A stretch of DNA of 64,000 nt, taken from NCBI GenBank assembly GCA_017527205.1, contig JAFXQK010000002.1, positions 103,400-167,399 of the forward strand. The letters run 5' to 3'. This stretch comes from Lachnospiraceae bacterium (GTDB lineage Bacteria; Bacillota; Clostridia; Lachnospirales; Lachnospiraceae). Below, piece by piece: positions 43,402 to 53,213 of the stretch (its first letter is position 1; each line of letters begins with the position of its first letter). The notes under the pieces were generated by a model that saw nothing but the letters and a program-made list of their open reading frames with translations, searched no databases and was not told the origin of the DNA. The translations under genes were made by a program, and so were the position numbers.

Positions 43402-46400
43402 CGACATTACAAACAGCGTTTATTCATGTGATAAACTTGAGCATTGCGGCGAGCTTTCTGATTCTAGCGGTGATCTTGTTGCGTCCTTTTCTAAAGAGAG
43501 TCCCGAAGTGGTTAACATGCGTCTTGTGGGGCATGGTGGCGTTGCGTCTCGTGATGCCGTTCTCGTTTGAAAGCAGATGGAGCCTGGTTCCCGCGTGGAA
43601 GGTATCTGTATCACACGAGAAGGAAGGAAAAGCGGTAAACAATGGAAATCAACCAGGGATTTCCGAGGCGGAAGACTGGCAGGGTGAGACGGCAACAAAA
43701 AACTCGTCAGAAGATCATGACGTGGGACACGCCAGCGGCATAAGCACTGAGAAAGGCTTAGGGAATCCTTCGGAGGCAAATGATTGGCAGGGATTAGGCC
43801 GCGAGAACGTCGGTGAAGGCGTACCTCATACAGAAGGAACCACGGCTGACCGCGGGGCATCAAGTCAGAATGATCAGTGGAACTTGGAGACTTCCGAAAC
43901 GATGGAGCATGGTTCAGAAAACACTTCGGGTAACGAGACATTGGCAGTGACGAAGCAACAGGCGGACGGACGAAGTGAAGTGACACCCACCAAAGCAGGA
44001 AAGGATGAAGGCGTCTTTTCGGCGGGCGAGGGCATCATTGTAACGGATGAAGGCATTGCTTTAACGGGCGAGGGCATTCTCAGGAAGATGTTTCGGGGAG
44101 TGTTGCTGAACATTGGAAGTGGCATCTGGCTTACAGGCATCCTTGCCATGCTGGGATACATGGTAATCAGTTATGTAAGGCTACGCGGCAGGCTTAGGAC
44201 GGCGGCGCGTCTAGAAACGTGCGCGGGCGTAAGCGTTTGGATGAGTGACGCCATTGACGAACCGTTTGTTCTGGGAACTGTCAGGCCGAGCATTTATGTT
44301 CCTGCCACGATCGGAGAGGAAGACCTGAAGTGCGTTCTTTGTCACGAACGGGCACACGTAAGGCGGGGGGATTACCTTTGGAAGCCGCTCGGCTTTCTGA
44401 TCCTTTGCGTCTATTGATTTCATCCGCTTTGCTGGATCTCGTACCTTCTGTTTTGCAGGGACGTGGAGATGGCGTGTGACGAAAAGGCAACGAAGGGTTT
44501 CGACATGGAGGGGCGCAAGCGCTACTGCCAGACGCTCCTGAACTTAAGCCGGGGAAAACAAAATTTCCTGTTTGGAACGGTGGCTTTCGGGGAGAACGGA
44601 ACCAAGTCCAGGGTGAAAGCAGTGTTGAATTATAAGAAGCCATCGTTTTGGGTCATTCTGGCGGGAATTCTGGCATGTCTTGCACTGGGAGTCTTTTTCA
44701 TGACCAATGCCCTCTCTTCTGAGAATTCTGAAGGGGATATGTCCCAAACGGCGGATGCGTCAGCGGAAGCAAATATGTCTGCGGAGACGGATGCACTTGC
44801 GGAAACGGATGCACCTGCGGAGACGAAAGAACCATTGGGAACTGACGGGATGGTGGCGACGGACAAAACCATAGACGTGAAGGATAACGTGACGCTGTTT
44901 CAGGCAGTGCTTCTCGGTCAGAGGAATTTTGTCGTAGCTGAAGGTGATGATTGTCTGCTTAGTACGGACATTGCGGACATTGACTTTCTTTTTGGCGCGG
45001 CGGATCCTTCCCGGAGGGTGTATTCCTTTGCCGTTGTCGATCTGGACCAAGACGGGGAAGAGGAGATCATTCTCTTTGTCATTTCAGCCGGAAATGAGGG
45101 CAGGGTGATCTTGCGCCGTTGGGGCAACATGGTCTATGCATACATTGTGGATTACAGAAGCATGTGGGAACTAAAAACAGACGGAACCTATGAATATAAC
45201 ATGGGGAATGTTAACGATGGTTTTGCACGCATCACGGGCTTTACGGTGACCAATTTTATGGAAGATAGGTATACCTATGAGACGGGGCCTTTTGATGGTG
45301 CGGATACCTTTGTGGTGGAGCATGCATCCGTTTCGGAGAATGAGTACAAGAAGGCCACCATGTCGGAACACGGCAAGAAAAAGGCGGTCTGGCATGATTT
45401 CAATGAAGAAAGTATTGCGTCTCTCTCAGAGGACTTTCAGCACAGGGTATCACTTACGGATCCGCAGGTTCTGAAATCGCAGATTTTGAGAGAGATCAGC
45501 CAAATGGAATTTGCATTCCCGGCGGGTGCCTGCACTGGCGGGCAGCTGGTGATCAACGAGGATGGCAGCTTTAGCGGCGGATACGCCAATCGTTATGAAG
45601 CGCCCTATCATTACTATGAGTCAAGGTTCACGGGAAGCCTGGAGATCACAAGGATCGTGGATGCATACACTTGTCAGATCAAGGTTACGGAGCTTTGTTG
45701 CGAAAAGGAGCCTGGAACGAAATGGAAGGATGGAGAATTTTTTTATGAGGAGATTCTGCCGCCCGGAATGGAGGAGGGGGGAGAATATCTTCTGTGCCTT
45801 CCGGGAAAATCCGTGGAGGAGCTTCCACGCGGGATACTGTACCAGTACGGCACGGAAATTGAGAGGGCTGGGGCGTGGACTGTCTATGGAATCGGTGCCA
45901 TTCCGAAAACCCGGGAAGAAGCCTTTACGGACTTGAAACAGTGGAAATATTATGATCTAATCGAATATGGAGAGGATCTCGCCCTATGTTGCCGAAATCG
46001 CTATCCGAGCCTGATGAAAGAGTGGAGCATAAAAGCGTTGTCGCCAGACCGGTCAAGGTACCTCTATGGCAAGAGTGAAAATCAGGACGGGAAGACGATT
46101 TTGACTGTCGGCGTGATCGACGCGCATGAATATCATCGCCCAACGGAGTTTCGGCTAAACACGGAGACCAGTAATGAAATTGTAAAAGTCTGTTGGCTCT
46201 CGGATGCGCTTGTGGGGGCGGAGACGCATGTCAATCCCTCCACAGGAGAATTCTTCGTTTATGACTTGGAGACAGGACAGGAGGTAAAGCATTACATTGG
46301 AAGCTCTTTTGCCGTGATCCCTGGAACAAGTCATGTCATGTATGAGGAAAACGTGCCACATTTTAGCAATGAGGATGTCTGCCATTCCTTTTTTATTGAC

Positions 46401-46700
46401 GATCAAAAGGTCTATACCTCAGATTGGCTGAATGCGCGACTGGGAAAGCCGACATTTTCAAAGGATCTTACCAAGGTAAGCTTTCTGGAACAGAGGTATG
46501 ACCTTGACGTTTCCCGAGAGGTGACCTGCGATTTTGATTTACAAACCTTGACCCTAAGTAACATAAGAATAAGCATTCCCGCCCAGGCAAATACTGAACG
46601 GAGATGCATGGCAAGTCAAAACAACCATGTCAAGCAAACACCGGTTCGTCTTGCATCTATGTTAGCTTCCTCCCAAAATTTAAGGCTGCCAATTGCTTGA
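43398..46700 (+). pseudogene. M56 (BlaR1-like) sensor metallopeptidase interrupted by one in-frame TGA
   Basis: Reading frame 43398-46700 is continuous except for TGA at 44415-44417. Before it lie TM helices, a long Gly/Glu/Thr-rich loop (about 75-215), another TM and the zinc motif HERAH (His316, His320). The stop falls in LILCVY[stop]FHPLCWI, where BlaR1 relatives usually have Trp (TGG). After it come DVEMACDEKATKGFD with the conserved acidic residues, a TM helix (about 420-440) and a 650-residue ectodomain. Because the active site is split, the truncated product should be inactive unless the TGA is read through. The neighbour is its repressor. Confidence 0.85.
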
Positions 46701-46793
46701 TTTGTATCCTTGAAAGCTATTTTCAAAGATGATATTATGATAAGGGTTTCAGAATGAACTGGGATAAGTATGTTTTCGTTATGGGGGTGAATC

Positions 46794-47600
46794 ATGGGGA
46801 AGATTCAATGTGTTTATGACAAGGACAATAATTTTTTCTTTCATTTAATGTCCGTGGCCAAGGTAGGCTATGATAATGCCTATGGAAACAAGCATCATGA
46901 CAGCGTTTCACCGGAGGACGTTGCGACCTTAAAGAAATATGAGAAGGAACTGACGATGAAGGGCGGCGAATATGATGGTAAGCTCTTCTGGATAGGGATG
47001 TATGCCGGAAATGCGCAGGATGCCATAAATAAGATCAAAGGTGAGGGGGGCTTTCAGGGCTTCGAAGCTTATACGGATGCGCTTTTGGAGATTCTTGGCA
47101 TTTTTGTAAAGTATCAAGAGGATTATTGCACAAGGATATGGCCGGAAGAGGAAAAACGTCTTGCCAAAGCCGCGCAGGAATGGCAAAGGAGATTTGATGA
47201 AGAAGGGCTTGAGGAAAAGGCTGAAGCGCTTGTAGGAATCAAAAGTGAAAAGCTTTTTTGCGCGTCACTAATCAGCTCTATTGAGCACGGAGTCGAGGCA
47301 ATCCTGTATGAATCGGAGGATGGGAATGTCTATGATCTTTTCAGTGTCGACAGGGACTACCATTCGGCCAGGAACATGTTTCTGCATGAATATATCATTA
47401 TGCTGCTAGGAAAGAAAATTCCTTATTCGATAGAAGCATACGACCGACTTGAGGGACTGGCAGAGTATTATACCGAGGAACTCATCGGAAAAACCTATAA
47501 TTTTACCTACATGGAAAAATATATTGAGTTCTATCGCGCCAAAATGTCGGAAAAGAAATACATGCCGGAGGAGCTTTTTGAAATGTCGGCGCAGTTGTAA
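46794..47600 (+). CDS. Uncharacterised cytoplasmic protein
   Basis: 268 residues with a GGGGGTGAATC-type ribosome-binding site upstream of the ATG. It has no signal peptide or TM helix and is predicted alpha/beta, with a charged helical middle (IWPEEEKRLAKAAQEWQRRF) and an FLHEYIIMLLGKK segment that could be mistaken for a metal motif but lacks the second His. I do not recognise the family. It lies alone between the M56 gene and the MFS gene. Confidence 0.65.
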   Translation: MGKIQCVYDKDNNFFFHLMSVAKVGYDNAYGNKHHDSVSPEDVATLKKYEKELTMKGGEYDGKLFWIGMYAGNAQDAINKIKGEGGFQGFEAYTDALLEILGIFVKYQEDYCTRIWPEEEKRLAKAAQEWQRRFDEEGLEEKAEALVGIKSEKLFCASLISSIEHGVEAILYESEDGNVYDLFSVDRDYHSARNMFLHEYIIMLLGKKIPYSIEAYDRLEGLAEYYTEELIGKTYNFTYMEKYIEFYRAKMSEKKYMPEELFEMSAQL

Positions 47601-47654
47601 GATCACCCTGTTGGGTTGGTTTTGCGGGAATCATTTTGAACTTAGGAGTATGTT

Positions 47655-48851
47655 ATGCACACACGTCGGAAATATAAAAAAACCTTACTTGCCTGTTATT
47701 TAAGCTTTGTTACGCAGGCTATTTGCGCTAATTTTCTTCCATTGTTATACATAACCTTTCATGAAGATTATGGGCTTTCTTTTGGCAATTTGGCGGTCAT
47801 ATCCGCCGTATTCTATTTGACGCAGCTGGCAGTCGATTTTATCTGTGCAAAGGTAGTGGATCAACTAGGGTATCGTCCCTGCATTATTGCATCGGAAATC
47901 GCATGTGGCGTGGGACTTGCCGGACTTGCCATTCTTCCCGACGTGGCCCCGACGCCGTTTCTTGGAATCCTGATTTGCGTCATTGTTTATGCCATTGGAA
48001 GTGGTTTGATCGAGGTGCTGGCAAGCCCTATAATCGAGGCATGCCCGTTTGAAAACAAAGAGTCCATGATGAGCCTGTTACATTCATTTTATTGCTGGGG
48101 CTTTTTAGGCGTAATTTTACTTTCAACACTGTTTTTCACGGTATTTGGATTGGAAAACTGGAGAATTCTTGCCTGCATTTGGGCATTGATCCCAATTTAT
48201 AACATCTATAATTTTGTCACCTGCCCCATAGAGAAGCTTGTGGAGGAAGGGGAAGGCCTGACCATGGGACAGCTCTTGAAAACAAAGTTTTTTTGGATAT
48301 TTATTGTGCTGATGGTCTGCGCGGGTTCTTCTGAAATAGCTATGACCCAATGGGCATCTGCCTTCGCGGAGTCTGCACTCCAAGTGTCAAAGACGGTAGG
48401 TGATCTGGCAGGGCCATGCGGGTTTGCCATATGTATGGGGATCAGCAGAATTCTTTATGGTAAATTTGGTGAGAAGGTTGATCTGTCAGCCTTTATGATT
48501 TTCTCGGGAATCCTTTGCGTTGGTTGCTATTTGCTTGCAGGGCTAGGGAATGCTCCTGCCCTGGGATTAATAGGCTGCGCACTCTGCGGATTCTCCGTCG
48601 GCATTATGTGGCCGGGATCTATCAGTGTCGCTTCAAAAACCATTCCAAAGGGCGGAACGGCAATGTTTGCGCTTCTTGCATTAGCCGGGGACTTGGGCGG
48701 AACCGTAGCTCCGACCTTAGTAGGTAACATATCTCAAATGGCAGGGGATAATTTGAAGGCAGGCATTCTTGCCGGAATCGTATTTCCGATTGGTCTTGTG
48801 CTATGCGTATTGGCAATACGAAGGATTTGGCTGAAAGCCATGCATGGTTAG
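47655..48851 (+). CDS. Major facilitator superfamily transporter
   Basis: 398 residues with 12 hydrophobic helices. The N-terminus MHTRRKYKKTLLACYLSFVT is followed by the MFS loop 2-3 motif in degenerate form (CAKVVDQLGYRPCI) and a central cytoplasmic loop near residue 195. It looks like the sugar/FucP-type subgroup (GSGLIEVLASPIIEACP in helix 4-5). Substrate unknown. The gene is followed by a hairpin and the TetR promoter, so the TetR protein may also control it. Confidence 0.85.
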   Translation: MHTRRKYKKTLLACYLSFVTQAICANFLPLLYITFHEDYGLSFGNLAVISAVFYLTQLAVDFICAKVVDQLGYRPCIIASEIACGVGLAGLAILPDVAPTPFLGILICVIVYAIGSGLIEVLASPIIEACPFENKESMMSLLHSFYCWGFLGVILLSTLFFTVFGLENWRILACIWALIPIYNIYNFVTCPIEKLVEEGEGLTMGQLLKTKFFWIFIVLMVCAGSSEIAMTQWASAFAESALQVSKTVGDLAGPCGFAICMGISRILYGKFGEKVDLSAFMIFSGILCVGCYLLAGLGNAPALGLIGCALCGFSVGIMWPGSISVASKTIPKGGTAMFALLALAGDLGGTVAPTLVGNISQMAGDNLKAGILAGIVFPIGLVLCVLAIRRIWLKAMHG

Positions 48852-48860
48852 AAACATTAT

Positions 48861-48903
48861 GCAGGTAGCTGTAAATTTGTATATTGACAGCCACCTGCAA
48901 TTT
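48861..48903 (+). terminator. Hairpin after the MFS gene
   Basis: GCAGGT-AGCTGT (48861-48872) pairs with ACAG-CC-ACCTGC (48887-48898), followed by AATTTTG. The right arm overlaps the -35 box of the TetR promoter, so terminator and promoter share sequence. Confidence 0.55.
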
Positions 48904-48934
48904 TGTTAGTATATTATTGAACATGTTCAATAAT
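48884..48934 (+). promoter_or_regulatory. TetR-gene promoter with 22-bp palindromic operator
   Basis: TTGACA (48884-48889) and TAGTAT (48907-48912) are spaced by 17 bp. Immediately downstream lies the perfect palindrome 48913-48934 with half-site ATTATTGAACA, covering the transcription start. Its size and place are typical of a TetR autoregulatory site. Confidence 0.85.
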
Positions 48935-48947
48935 GCGCGAGGTGCTT

Positions 48948-49529
48948 ATGCAAAAGGATAAAAAACTAGAGATTACAAAGGAAAAGCTTCTTCAGGCAAC
49001 GGCAGAACTGATGGAGGAGGCGAAGGATCCCATGGAGGTGACTTCAAGGCAGATCGCATCCCGAACGGACGTAAAGCCATCCATGATCAATTACTGCTTT
49101 GGGTCTAGGGAAAGCCTGTTGCATCAGGTTTTTCATCGAAAATATGAGGCGTTTTTGAAGGAACAGGGAGTTGAAGAGATTCTGGCAGCAGACCTGTCTC
49201 CGAAGGAGACCTTAAAAAGACTTCATTTTATTGTGATTAAATCTCTGCTGAGCAATTATAAGCTGACGAAAGCGATCACAAGTCACGTGCTTTTTCGAAG
49301 GGATCTGGGCGAGGAATCCTTTAGTTATCCTTTTGTGGTCAGGCATTATGGCGGAAGGAAAAGCGACATGGAATGCAGGCTGATTGCCTATGAGCTGTCG
49401 ACTATGATGCAACTGATCGTCTATCGGAAGGACGATATCAAAAGAGATTTTGGATTAGATCTCGAGAATGATGAGGAGCTGCAAAGGTTTTTAGACATGA
49501 GATTTGATTTATTGATGAGGGAAATATGA
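48948..49529 (+). CDS. TetR-family repressor
   Basis: The ATG at 48948 (GAGGTG upstream) gives 193 residues; an earlier GTG/ATG at 48933 overlaps the operator. The N-terminal 50 residues form the TetR helix-turn-helix (TSRQIASRTDVKPSMINYCFGSRESLL), the rest an all-helical ligand domain. It overlaps the next gene by 4 bp (ATGA). It probably represses its own operon from the 22-bp palindrome and responds to a small molecule handled by the adjacent PEP-utilising enzyme or the MFS transporter. Confidence 0.9.
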   Translation: MQKDKKLEITKEKLLQATAELMEEAKDPMEVTSRQIASRTDVKPSMINYCFGSRESLLHQVFHRKYEAFLKEQGVEEILAADLSPKETLKRLHFIVIKSLLSNYKLTKAITSHVLFRRDLGEESFSYPFVVRHYGGRKSDMECRLIAYELSTMMQLIVYRKDDIKRDFGLDLENDEELQRFLDMRFDLLMREI

Positions 49530-51871
49530 GCTACATATATTCACTGGGAAAGGTTCCTTCTGAAATAGAGGGGAAGATTGGCGGAAAGGCACTATCGCTG
49601 GACCGCATGATCAAATATCTAAAACTGCCGATTCCTGAGGGCTATGCCATCTCTGAGGATGCCTTTTGCGCGGGCGAGATTAGTCCTAAGGCGCGGGAGG
49701 AGCTTGAGGAGCTGATCGAACGTTTTCCTTCGGGACATACCTATGCGGTGCGTTCCTCTGCAATCGGTGAGGATGGGCGCAGTGCCTCCTTTGCGGGGCA
49801 ATATGAGACGGTTACGAATGTTAGAAAAGAAGAGATCATGACTGCGCTGGAGCAGGTCGTTGCTTCAGCAGGGAATGGACGCGTTATGGGTTATGGAGAA
49901 AGCTTTTCTTTAGAGAAGCTTGGGATGGCCGTGGTGATCCAGCGGTTTGTGAAACCGGAATATGCCGGCGTGGTCTTTACGAGTGATCCCATCAGCGGAC
50001 GGGATGACATCATGATCGGTAACTTTGTGGCGGGTGAGGGTGAAAAGCTAGTTTCAGGACAGGAGAATGCGACCGAGTTCACTATTCGGACGGATACACT
50101 TGTCTATGAAGAGGGAAATGCTTCGCCCATGGCGCGGTATGGTAAGACTCTCGGAAAGTATTGTCGCAGCATTCGGAGCTATTATGGCATGCCGATGGAC
50201 ATTGAATGGGCGGTGTCGCAGGGGAAGGTTTATATCCTGCAGGCGCGCCCCATCACGACGCTGCGAAGGCTAAACATGGACACCTATGAGGTCAACGGAA
50301 GTCTGTCGGGGCGAAAGCTCCTGACCCGAACGAACGTGGGCGAGATTTTCTTAAAAAGCGTATCCCCCATGACCTTTAGCGTCCTGGAAAAGATCAATGG
50401 GCTGTTAGGACTTCCGGATTGGCTCGACAATGTCTGTGGGCAGCCTTACATGAATATTTCCATCATGTGCTCCGCCATGGTGAGCTTTGGAAAGTCGAAG
50501 GAAAAAGCCTTTGAAGCCTTGGGAGATCTTGCGGGAAACATTCCCGAGGGAGTGCAGATTCCCCTGACCTATTTTGATAAAAAGGCTTTTTTACGAAAAA
50601 TCTTTCAGCTTTTCTTTCCCAAAAACAAATCAAAGCTTTCTAAGAAGGAAAAGCATCGCATGATCGCGGAGCTGCCAGACATTTCAAGGGAGCTGATCAG
50701 GCAAATTAAGGACTTGAAAAGCAGGGAAGCGCTGTTGGAGTATTGGAACGCGTTGCTGATTCCGACACTCAATGACTGTCTGGCCTCCATTCTTGCAGAG
50801 TGTGGAACCTCCATGCTCGCGCTTTTCACTACGCGGGGGAAGATCGCGAAGATCGCAGGGGAAGAGATGGCACGGAGCTTATGCGGCGGATGTACGGGTG
50901 TCATTGATTCCATGAAACCGCTTTTATATCTCGAGGACGTGGCAAGGGGAAGGATGAGCAGGGAAGAGTACCTGAAGATCTGTGGTCACAGAAGTGCCTC
51001 AGAAATGGAGCTGATGTCGCCGAGGCCTTATGAGAATCCGGCATATCTGGACGAGCTTTTGGAAGATTATGAAAAGAATGGCTCTGACGTACGTGCCATG
51101 CAGGAGCGTGAGAGAAAAGCTTACGAGGCGAACCTTAAAGAATTTAAGAAAAAGTATCCTTCCAAGAGCAAGTGGATTGACAAGCGCATGGCGGCCTTTA
51201 TTCATGCAAATGAATTCCGTGAGGACATTCGAAGCAAGGGCGTATATATCTTCTGCGTTTTTCGGGAATACTTGCTGAAAACGGGTAGCCTTTGCGGCAT
51301 TGGTGAGAATGTCTTCATGCTGACCTTTGACGAAGTGTTTGACGTCCTAAAAGGAGATAACCAGGCGCTGCAATATCTGGAAAAACGGCGTGCAACCTAT
51401 GAAGCGTATGCTGCAAATCCTTGCTTCCCGAATCTGATTCTGGGCCGTTTTGATCCGGAAAAGTGGAAAAGCGATCCGCAGGCAAGAAGGGACTTCTTTT
51501 CTGATGAGTCGGCAAAATCCTCAAACGATGGGAAGGAGCTTTCAGACGAAGTGATCAAGGGCTTTCCCGGCGCTGTCGGGAAGGTGACGGGCAGGGTTCG
51601 CGTCGTAGAGGACGTCAGTCACATTTCGGAGATCCAAAAGGGCGATATTCTCGTGACAAGCGCAACAAACATCGGTTGGACGCTGGCGTTTCCAAAGGTT
51701 TTGGCCGTGGTGACGGACATTGGCGCACCCTTGTCCCATGCAGCCATTGTAGCACGGGAATTTGGTATCCCTGCGGTCGTGGGCTGCGGAAATGCCACGA
51801 CGGTATTGAAAACGGGAAATCGGGTGACCGTGGATGGAGCGGCAGGAACCGTGACGATTCTGAATTCCTAG
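49526..51871 (+). CDS. PEP-utilising enzyme, PEP-synthase/rifampicin-phosphotransferase-like
   Basis: 781 residues with the PEP synthase domain order: an N-terminal ATP-grasp nucleotide-binding part (GGKALSLDRMI, YAVRSSAIGEDG, SFAGQYET, QARPITTLR at about 240), a central variable domain opening with TRTNVGEIFLKSVSPMTFSVL, and a C-terminal swivelling domain with the catalytic His738 in APLSHAAIVARE. PEP synthase proper has a fourth PEP-binding barrel, which is missing. This shorter form matches rifampicin phosphotransferase and related drug- or metabolite-phosphorylating enzymes. Coupled to a TetR gene, so induction by the substrate is plausible; the substrate is unknown. Confidence 0.8.
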   Translation: MSYIYSLGKVPSEIEGKIGGKALSLDRMIKYLKLPIPEGYAISEDAFCAGEISPKAREELEELIERFPSGHTYAVRSSAIGEDGRSASFAGQYETVTNVRKEEIMTALEQVVASAGNGRVMGYGESFSLEKLGMAVVIQRFVKPEYAGVVFTSDPISGRDDIMIGNFVAGEGEKLVSGQENATEFTIRTDTLVYEEGNASPMARYGKTLGKYCRSIRSYYGMPMDIEWAVSQGKVYILQARPITTLRRLNMDTYEVNGSLSGRKLLTRTNVGEIFLKSVSPMTFSVLEKINGLLGLPDWLDNVCGQPYMNISIMCSAMVSFGKSKEKAFEALGDLAGNIPEGVQIPLTYFDKKAFLRKIFQLFFPKNKSKLSKKEKHRMIAELPDISRELIRQIKDLKSREALLEYWNALLIPTLNDCLASILAECGTSMLALFTTRGKIAKIAGEEMARSLCGGCTGVIDSMKPLLYLEDVARGRMSREEYLKICGHRSASEMELMSPRPYENPAYLDELLEDYEKNGSDVRAMQERERKAYEANLKEFKKKYPSKSKWIDKRMAAFIHANEFREDIRSKGVYIFCVFREYLLKTGSLCGIGENVFMLTFDEVFDVLKGDNQALQYLEKRRATYEAYAANPCFPNLILGRFDPEKWKSDPQARRDFFSDESAKSSNDGKELSDEVIKGFPGAVGKVTGRVRVVEDVSHISEIQKGDILVTSATNIGWTLAFPKVLAVVTDIGAPLSHAAIVAREFGIPAVVGCGNATTVLKTGNRVTVDGAAGTVTILNS

Positions 51872-51966
51872 AGACATGAGAACAGTGGAAGGCATTAAGA
51901 CATCATAGGATAAAAACATTGTAGGACAAACAAGGCAGCAGAGATGAAGCTGCAAAGAAATGGGAG

Positions 51967-52012
51967 AAAAAACGGCATGGTCGCTTTTGGACGACGATGC
52001 CGTTTCTTTTTG
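51967..52012 (+). terminator. Terminator of the TetR/PEP-enzyme operon
   Basis: AAACGGCAT (51970-51978) pairs with ATGCCGTTT (51997-52005), followed by CTTTTT. The A-run on the left lets it also serve the convergent DUF4234 gene. Confidence 0.85.
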
Positions 52013-52045
52013 ATTCAGTATGTAATGATAATTCTCTATCTTACA

Positions 52046-52663
52046 TTATGCAAGACCATTAACACGGTTGTATGCAGCGCAGATCGTGTTGGTGTTCTTG
52101 ATTAGGATGTGCATTGCAACGAAGGGTCCGATACCGCAGGCGATCATACCGATGACACACCACATAAGTACCGTGGTGCCGTTCTCTTGGAAGGTCAGGC
52201 CATAGCGGGGAGCGTTAGCGTTGAGACGGTTGCCCAACTTGTAGTACCACCAATAAGCGTAGAAGCCGCAGGTGATCATGGAGAGCAGAATGAAAGCAAT
52301 CAGACCAGAGGTCTGTTCGCCATCGCCCTCACAGGCGGTGTTTACGTCTCTTGCCATGGTGTAAATAAAGTAGTAACCATAAATTCCGCAGGTGATGATG
52401 GTCAGCAGGATGTAAGCAACCAGGCTACGATCCGTCTTCAGAGCACCGCCCGTGGGGTAGTTTCCGCCATTGTTAATATCGTTGCGGATGTCATTAAAGG
52501 CACTGCCAAGAGACTTCTCGGCTGCACCAAAGGCATTCTTTGCCATGTCGGCTGCATTATTCATTGCATTGTTTACTTTGGCACCAGTAGAAATCGGAGC
52601 ACCGCAATTCGGGCAATTATTCGCGCCTTCCGGTACTTCCGTACCACAATTACTACAGAACAT
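52046..52663 (-). CDS. Zinc-ribbon membrane protein with DUF4234 domain
   Basis: 205 residues. The N-terminus is a zinc ribbon (MFCSNCGTEVPEGANNCPNCG, Cys at 3, 6, 17 and 20). A Ala/Asn-rich linker follows. The C-terminal DUF4234 half has repeated TM hairpins with the family motif ITCGIYGYYFIY and ITCGFYAYWWYY, and a third less similar copy ending ICAAYNRVN. Function unknown; such proteins are common in Lachnospiraceae. AGGAGG lies upstream of the start. It is 12 bp downstream of the DUF2752 gene, so the two are co-transcribed. Confidence 0.85.
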   Translation of the reverse strand: MFCSNCGTEVPEGANNCPNCGAPISTGAKVNNAMNNAADMAKNAFGAAEKSLGSAFNDIRNDINNGGNYPTGGALKTDRSLVAYILLTIITCGIYGYYFIYTMARDVNTACEGDGEQTSGLIAFILLSMITCGFYAYWWYYKLGNRLNANAPRYGLTFQENGTTVLMWCVIGMIACGIGPFVAMHILIKNTNTICAAYNRVNGLA

Positions 52664-52675
52664 TTTTTATCCTCC

Positions 52676-53110
52676 TTAGGTAAAAATGAATTTGATCGCC
52701 CGAAAGAAGAAGCCTTGCTCTGGATGAAACACTACGATATCATTTGTAGGTCCAAGCATTCGGACTAGGTATATAGTAACAAATAGTAAGAGAAATGTAA
52801 ATATTAAAATTTTATAAATTTTGTTAGAAATGCGGCGCCGAAAAAGATAAACGAGCAGGGCAACGGGAAGGAGATAGACCAGGGGATGGAAATGCCAGGC
52901 CTGGCGGAAATGAAACGTGGCAACGCTGATGCAGGCTCTGGTCATGCCGCAGCCGGGGCAGGAGACGCCTGTCAGGAATTTGATGGGACAGCCAATGCCC
53001 GTAAGGTGGAAAAAAAGGTAAAGCAAAGCAACCGCCAGTATGGCCCCGGCGGCATCCAGCAGCTGTTTTTGATTTTTTTTCAAATACTTCAAAATTTTGT
53101 TCATGATCAT
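52676..53110 (-). CDS. DUF2752-family small membrane protein
   Basis: The ATG at 53110 (or 53104) is chosen as the likely start; neither has a strong ribosome-binding site. The protein has about 144 residues and three or four TM helices. The family hallmark GVSCPGCGMTRACIS, with its conserved CPGCGxTR, lies after the first helix, followed by HFHPLVYLLPV. The biochemical role of DUF2752 is unknown; the paired Cys suggests metal or redox chemistry at the membrane face. The upstream region is a 38-bp tandem repeat. Confidence 0.8.
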   Translation of the reverse strand: MIMNKILKYLKKNQKQLLDAAGAILAVALLYLFFHLTGIGCPIKFLTGVSCPGCGMTRACISVATFHFRQAWHFHPLVYLLPVALLVYLFRRRISNKIYKILIFTFLLLFVTIYLVRMLGPTNDIVVFHPEQGFFFRAIKFIFT

Positions 53111-53123
53111 ACTCGTGCGGAGC

Positions 53124-53211
53124 ACTTGGGCGTCTTGTTATGAGCTTTATTCTTGCAGGGTACCTGGGCGTCTTGTTATGAGCTTTATTCCTGCAGGGCA
53201 CCTGGCCGCCC
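53124..53211. repeat. 38-bp tandem duplication upstream of the DUF2752 gene
   Basis: Units 53124-53161 and 53162-53199 differ at only three positions. A degenerate third start (ACCTGGCCGCCCAG) follows at 53200. The repeat sits between the DUF2752 start and the GntR stop codon and may duplicate a regulatory or initiation segment. Confidence 0.85.
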
Positions 53212-53213
53212 AG

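Noticed and set aside
43420..43986. 188-codon minus-strand open frame in the M56 gene
   Set aside because: Ser/Pro/Arg-rich mirror of the low-complexity loop of the M56 protein; not a real gene.
44415..44417. TGA recoded as Trp throughout the genome
   Set aside because: TGA ends many intact genes in the window, including secA, and RF2 is normal, so the M56 stop is a local lesion.
53124..53211. Possible CRISPR array
   Set aside because: The units are contiguous with no spacers and only two copies exist; no cas genes are present.
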